Assembly: GCA_027625095.1 (NCBI GenBank)
Contig: JAQBXN010000027.1
Location: forward strand, 1 to 64,000
Length of the DNA stretch: 64,000 nucleotides
Direction of reading: 5' to 3'
From: Planctomycetota bacterium
GTDB taxonomy: Bacteria > Planctomycetota > PUPC01 > JACPCR01
Shown: piece after piece, positions 8,607 to 18,754 of the stretch
How positions within the stretch are numbered: position 1 is the stretch's first letter
Layout of the letters: every line of letters starts with the position of its first letter
Position numbers and translations under genes: made by a program
Notes under the pieces: model-generated
Told to the model about the DNA's origin: nothing
The model's database searches: none
What the model saw: only the letters and a program-made list of their open reading frames with translations

Positions 8607-10739
8607 ATGATCATCCCAGTCCTTCAACTTGGTCACTCCGATTACATTCTTCGAATAGAGTTCGCCCTTGGTGGGAGCCGGCTGATTACGCTCGATACCG
8701 CCGGTTTGTTGAAACTGTGGGATGTAAAGAACGGGCGTCTCCTTACCAACATCGTTGCTGCCGGTGCCACCTCTGCCACGGCAGACGAGTTTATGAGTAT
8801 CAGTTCTGATGGCAGTCTTATTCTGCTGCAGTTGCCCGAAGGCGGCACGACAGTCTTCGAGGCGGTTGCGGGAAGGCTTGTGGTAAAGCGGCCGAACCAC
8901 CTTCTGATATCAGCCGCGGCATCGTCTGGACGGGTGCTCTCTCCTCTACCTGGAGAGGGCGGTGTTGATCTCTACAGTCATCTGAAGGATGAATTGGTAG
9001 CGACTCTCAAGTGGCCCCAACGAGGGCAACACTTTTATGGCCGAATGGCTATCAGCAGTGACGCCGCTCTTGTCGCCGCACCAAGCTCGCTGGGTAAAAT
9101 GGTCGTATGGGACACGCACACAGGCGAGGTGAAATATGAGTTTCAGATCCCCGTCAACGACATGAGTGTCGAGCCGCTCTTTTCAGGAGACGGACGTAAG
9201 CTTGCCTTTGCCTCCGCCATGGATCCGGTCGTAGTCGTTGACCTGGAGAGTAATAGATTTTCACGAACCTTCGGTAGCCCTGGGGTTGCTGAAAGATTCT
9301 GGCTCAATGACGATGGCAGCCGGCTCGCATTCTTCATGACCAACACGGTTGAAGTCTGGGATGTTGATGCTGGAGAACTGGTGCTGGATTCTGAAAAGGT
9401 TGAGCGAACGGAATCCGATATGGAAACCATGGAGTACGCCTACGCGGAAGAAGCAGGTATCTCTTTCCAATCGAACGGTGAGGTTCTCTTCGCATGGTCT
9501 GATGGAAACGAGTTGTACGTGGATGAACTATCCACCGGCGGGCATTTGTGGAAGGCGCCTCCGCCGCCGGCATGTCCTTACGGCTACCGATTGAACGTAA
9601 GCCCTAACGGCAAGTATCTCCTTCGGAACTCCACCCAGATGATCGAAGAGGAACACGACCTGATTCAGCACCTGACCCTCTGGGATCTGAGTTCCCTGAA
9701 ACCGCTTCACTCAGGACCGGTTGATGGGGATGGTTTCCTGGGCATATGCCCCTTCCCGGACGGAAAAAGCTTTCTTTCTGCTGCGGGTGGTCTCCTGGAA
9801 AAGCGACGCTGGTCAGATGGTGGAGTGCTCGAAGAACTTGACGCATGGATGGAGTCTGTCATGGACATGTCACTTTCACCGGATGGAAGCAGACTCATTG
9901 CGACCGGCTTTGGCAAGACGCCTTACTCCATCAACCTCGAAACCGGTGAAGTGGATCTCGTATTCCGTCAGTCCCTGCTGAATCGGCTCCTCAGCGGTTT
10001 CTCCCGTATTCTGAGAAATGACCCCTTTGAGGGATTCGCACAGGTGTCAGATTCCCAGGGATTCAGACCGGTCGTGCAGCATCTACTGGCGGTATCCGAA
10101 CCACACGGACTGCTCATCACATCTTCCCGAAATTCAGGGTTATGCACCTGGTCACTGGATACCGGCAGGGGGGAGTCCCGGCTGTCTCTGAAAGGTTCGT
10201 ATTGTACGGCTCTTGCCGCCTCTCCTGATGGGCGATATGTGGCGGCTGGCCTTCGCCACGAAATCGTCCTGTTTGCCCTTCCGCATCTTCAACGGGTCGG
10301 TGCGTTACAGGGCCACCAGAATCTCATTCAGACCCTCCGTTTTGATGACGCCGGCGACACCCTTCTCTCGGGTAGTTGTGACAGTACGGTCAAGGTGTGG
10401 CGCATGTCAGACGGAACGCTCCTTCAGACGATGCACGGCCACTGCGGTCCGGTAAACGCTGTGGCCTTCATGCCGGGCAGACGTGCGGTCATTTCCGCAG
10501 GTAATGATTCTACATTTCGATTTTGGGATCAGAGTTCCGGAGCGCTTATTCGAACAATTTACGATCCCTCGCCCGACGAGTTCGTCATCATTTCCCAATC
10601 CGGACAATATATGGCAACCCCGGGCGCAGAAGCCGCCCTGTCATTTACCACTATTGAAGGCGACAACTGCGAAAACATACCGGCCGCGGAGTTTAACCTG
10701 ACGAATGATGTCAAGGTTGAGAGCATGGGTCTGTTTTGA
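8607..10739 (+). CDS. WD40-repeat beta-propeller protein
   Basis: Repeats such as GHQNLIQTLRFDDAGDTLLSGSCDSTVKVWRMSDGTLLQTMHGHCGPVNAVAFMPGRRAVISAGNDSTFRFWDQ. Confidence 0.88.
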   Translation: MIIPVLQLGHSDYILRIEFALGGSRLITLDTAGLLKLWDVKNGRLLTNIVAAGATSATADEFMSISSDGSLILLQLPEGGTTVFEAVAGRLVVKRPNHLLISAAASSGRVLSPLPGEGGVDLYSHLKDELVATLKWPQRGQHFYGRMAISSDAALVAAPSSLGKMVVWDTHTGEVKYEFQIPVNDMSVEPLFSGDGRKLAFASAMDPVVVVDLESNRFSRTFGSPGVAERFWLNDDGSRLAFFMTNTVEVWDVDAGELVLDSEKVERTESDMETMEYAYAEEAGISFQSNGEVLFAWSDGNELYVDELSTGGHLWKAPPPPACPYGYRLNVSPNGKYLLRNSTQMIEEEHDLIQHLTLWDLSSLKPLHSGPVDGDGFLGICPFPDGKSFLSAAGGLLEKRRWSDGGVLEELDAWMESVMDMSLSPDGSRLIATGFGKTPYSINLETGEVDLVFRQSLLNRLLSGFSRILRNDPFEGFAQVSDSQGFRPVVQHLLAVSEPHGLLITSSRNSGLCTWSLDTGRGESRLSLKGSYCTALAASPDGRYVAAGLRHEIVLFALPHLQRVGALQGHQNLIQTLRFDDAGDTLLSGSCDSTVKVWRMSDGTLLQTMHGHCGPVNAVAFMPGRRAVISAGNDSTFRFWDQSSGALIRTIYDPSPDEFVIISQSGQYMATPGAEAALSFTTIEGDNCENIPAAEFNLTNDVKVESMGLF

Positions 10740-10793
10740 TCTGTTTACCGTCGAGGTCGGTCAGCGACAGGACTTGGAACTTGTGAAGCTTCA

Positions 10794-10813
10794 GCCGGGC
10801 CGGGAGGCCCGGC
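10794..10813. terminator. Hairpin between convergent genes, possible bidirectional terminator
   Basis: gccgggcc-ggga-ggcccggc stem-loop in convergent intergenic region; no strong T-tract. Confidence 0.4.
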
Positions 10814-10819
10814 CAAACG

Positions 10820-11647
10820 TCACACTTCGATCGATTCCGCCTCGAGCTCATCTACTTCAAACCGGCAATTCTCACTTTCCACCAGTTCCCGGAATCGGTG
10901 GGTGGCGGCATCCAGGTTTCGAATGGCCGAAGCATCATTTTCGCCATGGCAGACGATATCGACGGGCATGGCTTTGCGTTCGTCTGATCGCAGCGCGACG
11001 TATGCCTTGACGTAAGTGCCTTCAAACTCTTTCATCACTTTTTGCATATGCGGTGAGACCTGCGATTCATACATGTCAGTCCAGATCCTGCGGGTCTTGG
11101 TGACGGTCTTGAACTGCTTACGGAGAAAAGGCTCGAGATACGACTCCCATACGCCCTTCAATTCTCTGGGCGGGCCTGGCATCAGGAAAAAGAGGGTGTT
11201 TTCAAACTTCAATTTGATGCACGGAGCCCAACCTGCCGGATTTGGCATCGGTTCGGATTCGACAGGGACGGTCGCCATGTTCAGAAGGCCTTCGCTCACT
11301 TCGTCGCGGCTCTTGTAGCCGCGACGTACTATGTAATCTTCGATGATGGGTTCGGAAATCTTTGATTCCTGTCCGGTCAATTCGCAGACAGCTTCGACGG
11401 TCATGTCGTCGGGGGTCGGTCCCAGGCCGCCGGTGATTAGAATGATGCTGGTTTTGCGATCTACGGAATCACGCAGGGCTCGGACGATCTCATCGAGGTC
11501 GTCCACGAGTATTGTCAAGCGACGCGGTTGACCGCCCATGCGTGCGATTTCCTGGGCCATCCAGGACGAGTTTGTGTCCTGAATCTGTCCGATGGCCAGT
11601 TCTGTGCCGATTGCGAATGTCTCGATGCTTGGATCGTCCGGATGCAT
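10820..11647 (-). CDS. CinA N-terminal/MoaB-like molybdopterin-binding domain protein
   Basis: AIGTELAIGQIQDTNSSWMAQEIARMGG...ILITGGLGPTPDDMTVEAVCELTG. Confidence 0.85.
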   Translation of the reverse strand: MHPDDPSIETFAIGTELAIGQIQDTNSSWMAQEIARMGGQPRRLTILVDDLDEIVRALRDSVDRKTSIILITGGLGPTPDDMTVEAVCELTGQESKISEPIIEDYIVRRGYKSRDEVSEGLLNMATVPVESEPMPNPAGWAPCIKLKFENTLFFLMPGPPRELKGVWESYLEPFLRKQFKTVTKTRRIWTDMYESQVSPHMQKVMKEFEGTYVKAYVALRSDERKAMPVDIVCHGENDASAIRNLDAATHRFRELVESENCRFEVDELEAESIEV

Positions 11648-11654
11648 TGTGTCC

Positions 11655-12407
11655 TCAGAGTTGGGTTAGTAAGGGTGAGTTTTCGATGTATTCGACAGGA
11701 ATGTCGCAGATCTTCGTTTTCAGATAATCAGTCAGTGTCCGCAGACCAGGGCGGGTGATCTCCACATCTGCGCACAGAATCAGAGCCAGATTTGAGTCGG
11801 CAGCATAGCCTATGGCCAAGTCATCCGCTTCAGCGGCGATAACGCACTTCGCTCCGAATTTGAGGCACTGCCTCAAACAGGCAACTGTTGGTTCGACCAC
11901 AGTCGTGGCAATTCGGCCAACTTCAGTATCCGGCTTGCCGAGGATGCGTACATGCGGGGCCTCCAGACGTTGCTTCACGATTTCCGCAATACTCTTCAGC
12001 GAATCCGGTACAACGGCATAAGAAGCGATGCCATCCTTAGAACGGATCGGCTTGCCAAACCCGATACAGGCGGCCAGGGACTCCGTAAAACAGAAATCCG
12101 GATGCCCGAAACAGAGATCATACAGACGGTAAAGGAGGATCGAGTTCTTTAAGACCTCCTGCATTTTTTCAACAAATGCGTAGTCAGCCTCTGAGTCTTT
12201 GAAGTCATCTTCCAGATGATAGAAGACAGGTTTGTGCGAGATTAACAGGTTCAAGCCTCGTTGTGCGGTTTCCAGGACAACCCGTCGCGTGGCCATACAG
12301 GTGATGGCAATTCCGGTGATCTTTTTTTCGGGGTTGCCGACCTTAAGGCCGTCGGTAGTGGCTGTTTGGGGGACGCCCAGGATGTCTTCGATGCTCTTAA
12401 TGTTCAT
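11655..12407 (-). CDS. Nif3-like dinuclear metal centre protein
   Basis: DGLKVGNPEKKITGIAITCMATRRVVLETAQRGLNLLISHKPVFYH... Confidence 0.8.
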   Translation of the reverse strand: MNIKSIEDILGVPQTATTDGLKVGNPEKKITGIAITCMATRRVVLETAQRGLNLLISHKPVFYHLEDDFKDSEADYAFVEKMQEVLKNSILLYRLYDLCFGHPDFCFTESLAACIGFGKPIRSKDGIASYAVVPDSLKSIAEIVKQRLEAPHVRILGKPDTEVGRIATTVVEPTVACLRQCLKFGAKCVIAAEADDLAIGYAADSNLALILCADVEITRPGLRTLTDYLKTKICDIPVEYIENSPLLTQL

Positions 12408-12593
12408 GGGAAGTGAGAGGCTGGCAGGTCTGCGATGTCAAAATTGTGAATCGGCTCTTCGTCTTAGTCTTGATCTTCAGCATTCATAGAAGCAATCAGA
12501 AGGACGAAGACTACGACTAAGACCAAGATTAAGAATTTGTGCTTGGTGTCTTCATTCGGATTGGACGGAATTAAAATTGAAAGCCTGCCACGC

Positions 12594-13646
12594 CTACCCG
12601 ATCTTTACTTCCTTCCCCGCGTCCTGGCTGCGGTACAGGCCATCAAGAATCGACATCACATCCAGTGATTGCTCGGCCGGGACAGGCGACGGTGCGTCCT
12701 CGACGATCGCTCTGGCGAATTCGACACACTCCTGTGCATGCGCTTCAAGTTGGTCGCCGGTGCGTTTGAGCTGGCGGTTATACATCTGCTGGGTCTTATT
12801 GTTCTGAGAAAGGATCTCACAATTTGGCCAGTGGCTGCCGCCTTTGGTGCCGTAGAGCCACATCTGCATATCCTCGCCCTGAGTGTCGTGATGGAGAAGC
12901 CAGCTCACCTCGATGATAAGTGTGGCGCCGTTTTCGAAACGGACGAAGCCGGCAGCAAAATCTTCGACATCGAATGACTTTGGAATCACCCCGCCCCATA
13001 TGCTCCAGGCTCCCTTCTGATGGGCCAGTTCGGCACGGGCCACACCTGATACGGCTGCCGGTTTGGGGTTGCCCATGAACCATAGCGTCAGGTCAAGAAT
13101 GTGTACTCCGATATCAATACAAGGCCCGCCACTGCTGTGCGCTTTTTGGATAAAGCCGGGCCGCACGGGGGCTGCGCCTCGGCGAAGCATCCAACTGCGT
13201 GCATGATAGATGTCGCCAAGCGCTCCCGAATCGATCTCGGCTTTCATCGCTTTGGATTTTCCCTGGAAGCGGAAGTGTTGTGCTGTCATCAACTTCTTGC
13301 CCGACTTGTCACGGGCCGCAATCATCTTGCGGATGTCTGCCGGTTTGGGTGCCAATGGTTTTTCGCAGATAACGTGTTTACCGGCCTTCAGGGCTGCAAT
13401 AGAGAGCGGTGCGTGATAGTTATTCGGTGTGCAGATATCGATGATGTCGATATCAGGGTCTTTGATGAGATCGGCTGGGTCGGAATAGAGCCTTGTGATT
13501 TCGTGCTTCTCGCCCCAGCCTTTGAGAACCTTTTCAGACAGGTCAGCACCGGCTACGAGTTCCGCGTCCTCCGATGCCCGCCAGCCGGGAATGTGAGAGC
13601 CTGCGATACCTCCGACGCCGATGATTCCGACTTTGAGCTTAGACAT
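12594..13646 (-). CDS. Gfo/Idh/MocA family oxidoreductase
   Basis: KVGIIGVGGIAGSHIPGWRAS...IDICTPNNYHAPLSIAALKAGKHVICEKPLA. Confidence 0.92.
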   Translation of the reverse strand: MSKLKVGIIGVGGIAGSHIPGWRASEDAELVAGADLSEKVLKGWGEKHEITRLYSDPADLIKDPDIDIIDICTPNNYHAPLSIAALKAGKHVICEKPLAPKPADIRKMIAARDKSGKKLMTAQHFRFQGKSKAMKAEIDSGALGDIYHARSWMLRRGAAPVRPGFIQKAHSSGGPCIDIGVHILDLTLWFMGNPKPAAVSGVARAELAHQKGAWSIWGGVIPKSFDVEDFAAGFVRFENGATLIIEVSWLLHHDTQGEDMQMWLYGTKGGSHWPNCEILSQNNKTQQMYNRQLKRTGDQLEAHAQECVEFARAIVEDAPSPVPAEQSLDVMSILDGLYRSQDAGKEVKIG

Positions 13647-13833
13647 GGTTATTCTCCTTGGATGGAATTCTCAGTAGGTGCGGGCGGGATTCTATTGAAA
13701 CAAAAGTAAGTTGATAAACGGGGGGTGATTCATGGTAAGGGCCTTCCTCCTGCCCGGCGTATTCCGGCGTTTTGTAACCGGTCTCCTGGAAGCCGCCACG
13801 GAGTGTCAGCACTACTTGCCGGTTAAAAGCCGG

Positions 13834-15630
13834 CTACAACTCAGCTTCCAAACCTTCGATTTCCTCGGTGGCTTGGAGCCACTTGGCCTCGGTTTCTGCG
13901 AGGTCCGTCTCCAAGACATTCAGCCGCAGAGTGTGTTGCTGCGAATAGGCTGTGGGGTTCTTCTCGAAGTGCTTAAGAATCCCATCTTTCTCTATTCCGA
14001 GAAGAGTCATCCGTTCATCGAATTCCTTTACCTGGTTCTTAAGCTTGCGCAGGCGAGATTTCCGCTCCTTTTGCTTCTGATAATCGTTCCGCTTGTCTCC
14101 CTTTGCCTCTTTCCCAGGCACTGCCACGCCATTGGTTTCATCCTCCCGGCACATTTCTTCGAGGGCAAAAACGTAGGACTCGTAATTGCCGGGATAGAGC
14201 CGAATCTTTCTGTCTTTGACCTCGAGGATCTGGTCCGCAACCAGACTCACGAAGGTGCGGTCATGGCTGGTAAAGAAAATCGTACCCGTGTAATCACTCA
14301 GCGCGTATCCGAGGGCTTCGACGGTATCGAAATCGAGGTGGTTTGTGGGCTCGTCAAGCAGGAGAACCGGGTTCTTCGAGAGCAGTAGACCTGCCAGGCA
14401 GAGGCGGGCCCGCTCGCCTCCACTCAACACGGTAACGTTTTTCTTCACGATATCGCCGCCGAACAGGAAACTGCCGGCCATATTCAAAATCTCCTGCTTG
14501 GTCACGCCCGGGGCAGCGCGTTTTATCAGGTAGCTTTCAATGTCATCCTCAGGATTCATCGAGGCATATACGTGCTGAGCATAATAGGCGGGCTTTAGGC
14601 CGTGTCCCCATTTGAATTCACCGGCGAGTTTGGGGAGTTCGTTCGCAATAGTTCGCAGAAACGTGGTCTTACCTTCACCGTTGTCACCGAGGATGGCGAC
14701 GCGCCTGCCCCGGTCGATATCGAGGTGAACGTCATCCGCAACAGTGGTGCCCGGGTATCCAATAGCCAGGTCTTTTACATTCAGGGCTACGCCTCCCTTC
14801 ACTTCCACCTTTGGAATACGGATTCTGACGGAGCGAATCGGATGAGCGATTTCGATCTTTTCCAGCCTCTCGATCTGTTTCATCTTTGATTTCGCCTGCG
14901 CCGCTTTGGTGGCCTTGGCCCGGAAGCGATCCACAAAGCGCTGCAGTCGTTTCTGCTCGGCTTCCACGTTTTCGTTGTGCCGCTCAGCCAGTTCATGCTG
15001 CTGTTCCTGGTACTCAAGAAATTCCTCCACCGAGCCGGGGTAGAGCGATATGCCGCCGCGTTCAACTTCCATAGTGCATTGGCAAGTGCGTTTCAGAAAC
15101 TCCCGGTCGTGGGAGACGATCATGAAACCGCCATTGAAATCACGAAGGAAGTTCTCGAGTAGTATCAGTGTTTTGAGATCGAGATAGTTTGAAGGCTCGT
15201 CAAGAATCAGGAAATTCGGATCCCGAAGGAGCATTGCGGTCAGTTTCACCCGGGTCTGAAATCCACCGGAGAGTGAGCCAATCGTTTGCTCCAGCATCTT
15301 ACCTTTCATTTGAAACCGTCCCGCCAGCTTGCCGCACTGCCAATCCTCTTTGCCGGTGTAGCGCATCAGGAAACCGAGCACTGATTCGTCCGGTTGAAAA
15401 GGATCATGTTGCTCGAGATAACTGAGCCGAAGTTCAGATGACTCTACCACTTGGCCGTGATCTGCCTCTTCTTCACCGAGGATGATCTTGCACAGGGTGG
15501 ATTTGCCCGCGCCGTTGCGTCCGATGACACCTATCTTGTGCTCGAGACCAATCGCAACGCTGGCCTTCTCAAAGATGACCTGCGGGCCGTATCGTTTATC
15601 CAGATCGTTTATATGTAAGACCGTACCCAT
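13834..15630 (-). CDS. ABC-F family ATP-binding protein (two ABC domains)
   Basis: GRNGAGKSTLCKIILGEE, LSGGFQTRVKLTAMLL, LDEPSNYLDL; second domain GDNGEGKTTFLRTI, LSGGERARLCLAGLLLSKNPVLLLDEPTNHLDFDT. Confidence 0.93.
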   Translation of the reverse strand: MGTVLHINDLDKRYGPQVIFEKASVAIGLEHKIGVIGRNGAGKSTLCKIILGEEEADHGQVVESSELRLSYLEQHDPFQPDESVLGFLMRYTGKEDWQCGKLAGRFQMKGKMLEQTIGSLSGGFQTRVKLTAMLLRDPNFLILDEPSNYLDLKTLILLENFLRDFNGGFMIVSHDREFLKRTCQCTMEVERGGISLYPGSVEEFLEYQEQQHELAERHNENVEAEQKRLQRFVDRFRAKATKAAQAKSKMKQIERLEKIEIAHPIRSVRIRIPKVEVKGGVALNVKDLAIGYPGTTVADDVHLDIDRGRRVAILGDNGEGKTTFLRTIANELPKLAGEFKWGHGLKPAYYAQHVYASMNPEDDIESYLIKRAAPGVTKQEILNMAGSFLFGGDIVKKNVTVLSGGERARLCLAGLLLSKNPVLLLDEPTNHLDFDTVEALGYALSDYTGTIFFTSHDRTFVSLVADQILEVKDRKIRLYPGNYESYVFALEEMCREDETNGVAVPGKEAKGDKRNDYQKQKERKSRLRKLKNQVKEFDERMTLLGIEKDGILKHFEKNPTAYSQQHTLRLNVLETDLAETEAKWLQATEEIEGLEAEL

Positions 15631-15649
15631 TCTCTCCCTGCAATGTTGT

Positions 15650-16885
15650 TCAATGGTTGGTTTTGCCCACTTCCAGGCATTTCAGCGTGCGAGTATCTCT
15701 TACGTATATCCTGCCTTCGGCTAACGCCGGCAAGGCGAACGTGGCGGAGCCAAGCACACGATTCGAGGTGAGTTCTTTGTATGCCTCGGGCGAAGCCTCG
15801 GCAAGAACAAGTGTCCCGTTCGTTTTCATGATGAGCAGCCTGTCACCCGCAAGGATGAGTGCGGCTTTGCCAAAACCTCGTTTGGCCCACTTCACTTTAC
15901 CGGTCAGCATTTCCATGCAGATGAGCCTGGCCTGACCAACGTCCTCCCGGCCATCAATGCCGTAAAGCAGGCCGTCCTTGTATACAGGCGTAGTAAATTG
16001 TGAGGCCATCTCGTTGTTCTCCCAGAGCACAGACGAACCGGTTTCACCAACCTTTACGCACATGGCGCCGAGGCTGTAGCTGGCTGTCACGAAAACGTGA
16101 TTTTCGTGAACTGCCGGGGTCGCAGCATTCACAGTTGGGCCCATGCTGCCGAAGGGAAAACGAAAATACTCAGCACCTGTCGCCGGGTTGATGGAGACAA
16201 GATTCAGCCGGGTCAGAAAAACCACATGCTGCTTTCCGAACAGCTCAACGGAAGTTGGGGACGAATAGCTCGCCTTTTCGCTGCCGGTCTTCCAGACGGT
16301 CTCGCCATCCTTTAACGAGACTGCAATAAGTCCTGCGTCAGGTCTCCCGCCCGGGTTCAGGAGGACGGTGTCGCCGTGTGCAACAGGGGTGCTGCCGTGG
16401 CCAAAGTAACTTTCCGGAGATTTGTAATCCTGCCCGACATGGCGCGACCAGCGTATCTGTCCGTCTTTGAACGAAATACAATGCAGACTGCCGTCAATGC
16501 CAAAGACAACCACCTGATTCTTGTAAATTAATGGGGTGCAGCGTGGCCCTGAATCCGAGGATAGTCCGCCGGAATAGGCGACCGGGAACGAAATATCCCA
16601 CATTACCTTGCCGGTGGCAGCGTCCATACACTCGACAACTTCTTTGCCATCCACCCGGTGGAAGAGTACGGCTTTGGACTGGGAAACAGCGATGCCAGCG
16701 TAGCCTTCCCCAACATCACGCTTCCATAAGATTTTCGGTCCTTGTGCAGGCCACTCGCTCATCAGCGCCTCGCCTTGAGCAATTCCGTTACGTTCCGGCC
16801 CCAGAATCTGTGGCCAGTCTCCGGCAAACAGGGTGGCCGGCACGATTGTAAGTAGCAGCAAAACGAAGTCGTTCATGAATCTCAA
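15650..16885 (-). CDS. PQQ-like beta-propeller repeat protein
   Basis: Signal-like N-terminus; GDWPQILGPERNGIAQGE, DAATGKVMWDISFPVAYSGG, FKDGQIRWSRHVG. Confidence 0.85.
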   Translation of the reverse strand: MRFMNDFVLLLLTIVPATLFAGDWPQILGPERNGIAQGEALMSEWPAQGPKILWKRDVGEGYAGIAVSQSKAVLFHRVDGKEVVECMDAATGKVMWDISFPVAYSGGLSSDSGPRCTPLIYKNQVVVFGIDGSLHCISFKDGQIRWSRHVGQDYKSPESYFGHGSTPVAHGDTVLLNPGGRPDAGLIAVSLKDGETVWKTGSEKASYSSPTSVELFGKQHVVFLTRLNLVSINPATGAEYFRFPFGSMGPTVNAATPAVHENHVFVTASYSLGAMCVKVGETGSSVLWENNEMASQFTTPVYKDGLLYGIDGREDVGQARLICMEMLTGKVKWAKRGFGKAALILAGDRLLIMKTNGTLVLAEASPEAYKELTSNRVLGSATFALPALAEGRIYVRDTRTLKCLEVGKTNH

Positions 16886-16927
16886 AAATCAATTGAGGGT
16901 AGTTGAAACTGCCGCAGCGGCTGGCGT

Positions 16928-18748
16928 TCAGGGCGTTGGAGGCTCTTTCGTCAGCTTGAATTCTCCGGTACTGGAATCTTTGTAAAGGATGGGCGCCCAG
17001 TAGCCGATTGGTTGTTTGCGCCACCATTCTCCAGTTGTCTCCAGAGTTTGCCCGTCACTAAACGTCATTTTGTAAAAAGGAAATCGTATGTATCTGGGTG
17101 GCTGCCCGATAAACGGGTTTTCTGCAAACAAATCAATGACGGATGGTTCACCCTCAAGAAGGCGGGCCCCAGCAATCAGAACAAACCGGTGTCTGTTGTC
17201 CTGGTAGGTGCTCAATTGCGCGAACCAGAGGTTCCAATCAAACCTTGGAAGATGAGGGGCCATAAACCTCGGGGCTTGATCTGTTCGCTGAGCTTGCCAT
17301 TTGAATTTGTAAGGCTTCCAGGTTTTTCCGTCCTGTGAGCCTTCGAACTCAATATGATGGCGGTGATGTGTCATGGCCGCGAAAAGAGCGTATCGATTGA
17401 CTGTTCTAAAGCCCTGAACCCATGTCAGGGGCTTTTGTAAGGCGCTGTTTAACGGTATACGCATCAGGCCAAGGAGGATGATCAGACCGTTAAACGCCAG
17501 AAAGACAAACAGGACTCCCCGGCACAATGTGGCTACCAAACCGATGTATTCAGCGGGCTTTGACCCGAGCAGTGATGCGAGATAGCCCCGGTCATCGGTT
17601 GTCCTTGATTCGACGCCCCTGAGCCTCAGAAACCTGGTGAAGAAACCATCGTCCAGCATCAGGAGCCCGAGCGCGATCGAGTTGTAATTCAGAAACGTGT
17701 AGTTGGCCGTCAGAAGGATACCAATCTGGAATGACATCCAGATCAGGGCGACTACGCGCCTCGGCCATTTGCCCATTAAGATCAGCAGGGGACAGATGAC
17801 TTCGACGAAGAGCGCAAAGGCAGAAGAGAAGGAATGAAATCCTCTTGGCATCTGCTGCACCGCCCAGCCGATCCAGGTCGGGAAAGGGCAGTTCACGTAG
17901 TAGTCATCCATCGCCTCATTGAACCACCAGGCAGTATCCGCACTGAGGAGCTTGGCGATTCCCGAACCGAACATCAGCCGAAAGATCAGCAATCCAAACA
18001 TGGCCATCATGGCGAGCTTTACAGGATTCTTTTCCCCGAGCCCCGGCCTGAATCCTCCGGGCGCAAGAAATAACGCAAGGAAGGCGCTCTCAAGCATGAG
18101 CCCATCCGACTGAAAACCCGAAAAATTGCGCGCAACACTGACAAACGAGAGATAGCACGCCCAGCAGACGAAAACAGAAATTCGAGGGAGAACATTCAAT
18201 GCCAGCAGCAGGCCTGCAATCGTTCCTGCGAGCATCACGCACTGGATTCCCAACGGCCCGCTGTCAAGCCACAGGAGCGATGGCGCGCTCATGAATCCCG
18301 TCCAACCTGGCTGTCTTGAAAGCGCCGCGATCAAATCACGCGCTGGAAGAATCCCCCGAGGCCCGATCAGCCCCATTACCTGACTCCAGATGGACAGGAA
18401 CGACAGGAGAAATCCAATACCAAGAATGCGAAGGTACAGCCATCGCCCCCAGAAGAATGTCTGCCTCTCTTCTGGCACAACAGGAATTCTGAGCTTATCA
18501 CAAAGTGCCTGCAGGCAGGAGAGGTACGCCCTGAGACGCGGCCAGCGCCGCGGTTGTACAGGCTTTGTTTCGTGCTCCAGCGTTGTGGGAAGAAGCTCCG
18601 GAAGATTCGGGGCTTCGATCCGGCTACCAGGAGCGGGTTCTGTTTCGGACTGGGCAGGATCGCGTCCGGTCAGACCTTCTTCACGATTCGCTGCATTGAC
18701 GGATTCGTCGTGCATCCCTCCCAACTCTTCATCCCTTTCTTTACTCAC
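16928..18748 (-). CDS. Lipase maturation factor-like multi-pass membrane protein
   Basis: LRILGIGFLLSFLSIWSQVMGLIGPRGILPARDLI...NFSGFQSDGLMLESAFLALFLAPGG; C-terminal FMAPHLPRFDWNLWFAQL. Confidence 0.82.
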   Translation of the reverse strand: MSKERDEELGGMHDESVNAANREEGLTGRDPAQSETEPAPGSRIEAPNLPELLPTTLEHETKPVQPRRWPRLRAYLSCLQALCDKLRIPVVPEERQTFFWGRWLYLRILGIGFLLSFLSIWSQVMGLIGPRGILPARDLIAALSRQPGWTGFMSAPSLLWLDSGPLGIQCVMLAGTIAGLLLALNVLPRISVFVCWACYLSFVSVARNFSGFQSDGLMLESAFLALFLAPGGFRPGLGEKNPVKLAMMAMFGLLIFRLMFGSGIAKLLSADTAWWFNEAMDDYYVNCPFPTWIGWAVQQMPRGFHSFSSAFALFVEVICPLLILMGKWPRRVVALIWMSFQIGILLTANYTFLNYNSIALGLLMLDDGFFTRFLRLRGVESRTTDDRGYLASLLGSKPAEYIGLVATLCRGVLFVFLAFNGLIILLGLMRIPLNSALQKPLTWVQGFRTVNRYALFAAMTHHRHHIEFEGSQDGKTWKPYKFKWQAQRTDQAPRFMAPHLPRFDWNLWFAQLSTYQDNRHRFVLIAGARLLEGEPSVIDLFAENPFIGQPPRYIRFPFYKMTFSDGQTLETTGEWWRKQPIGYWAPILYKDSSTGEFKLTKEPPTP

Positions 18749-18754
18749 GTCAGA

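Noticed and set aside
13732-14388. 218-aa plus-strand ORF
   Set aside because: Antisense shadow of the ABC-F gene; hydrophobic stretch arises from complementing charged codons.
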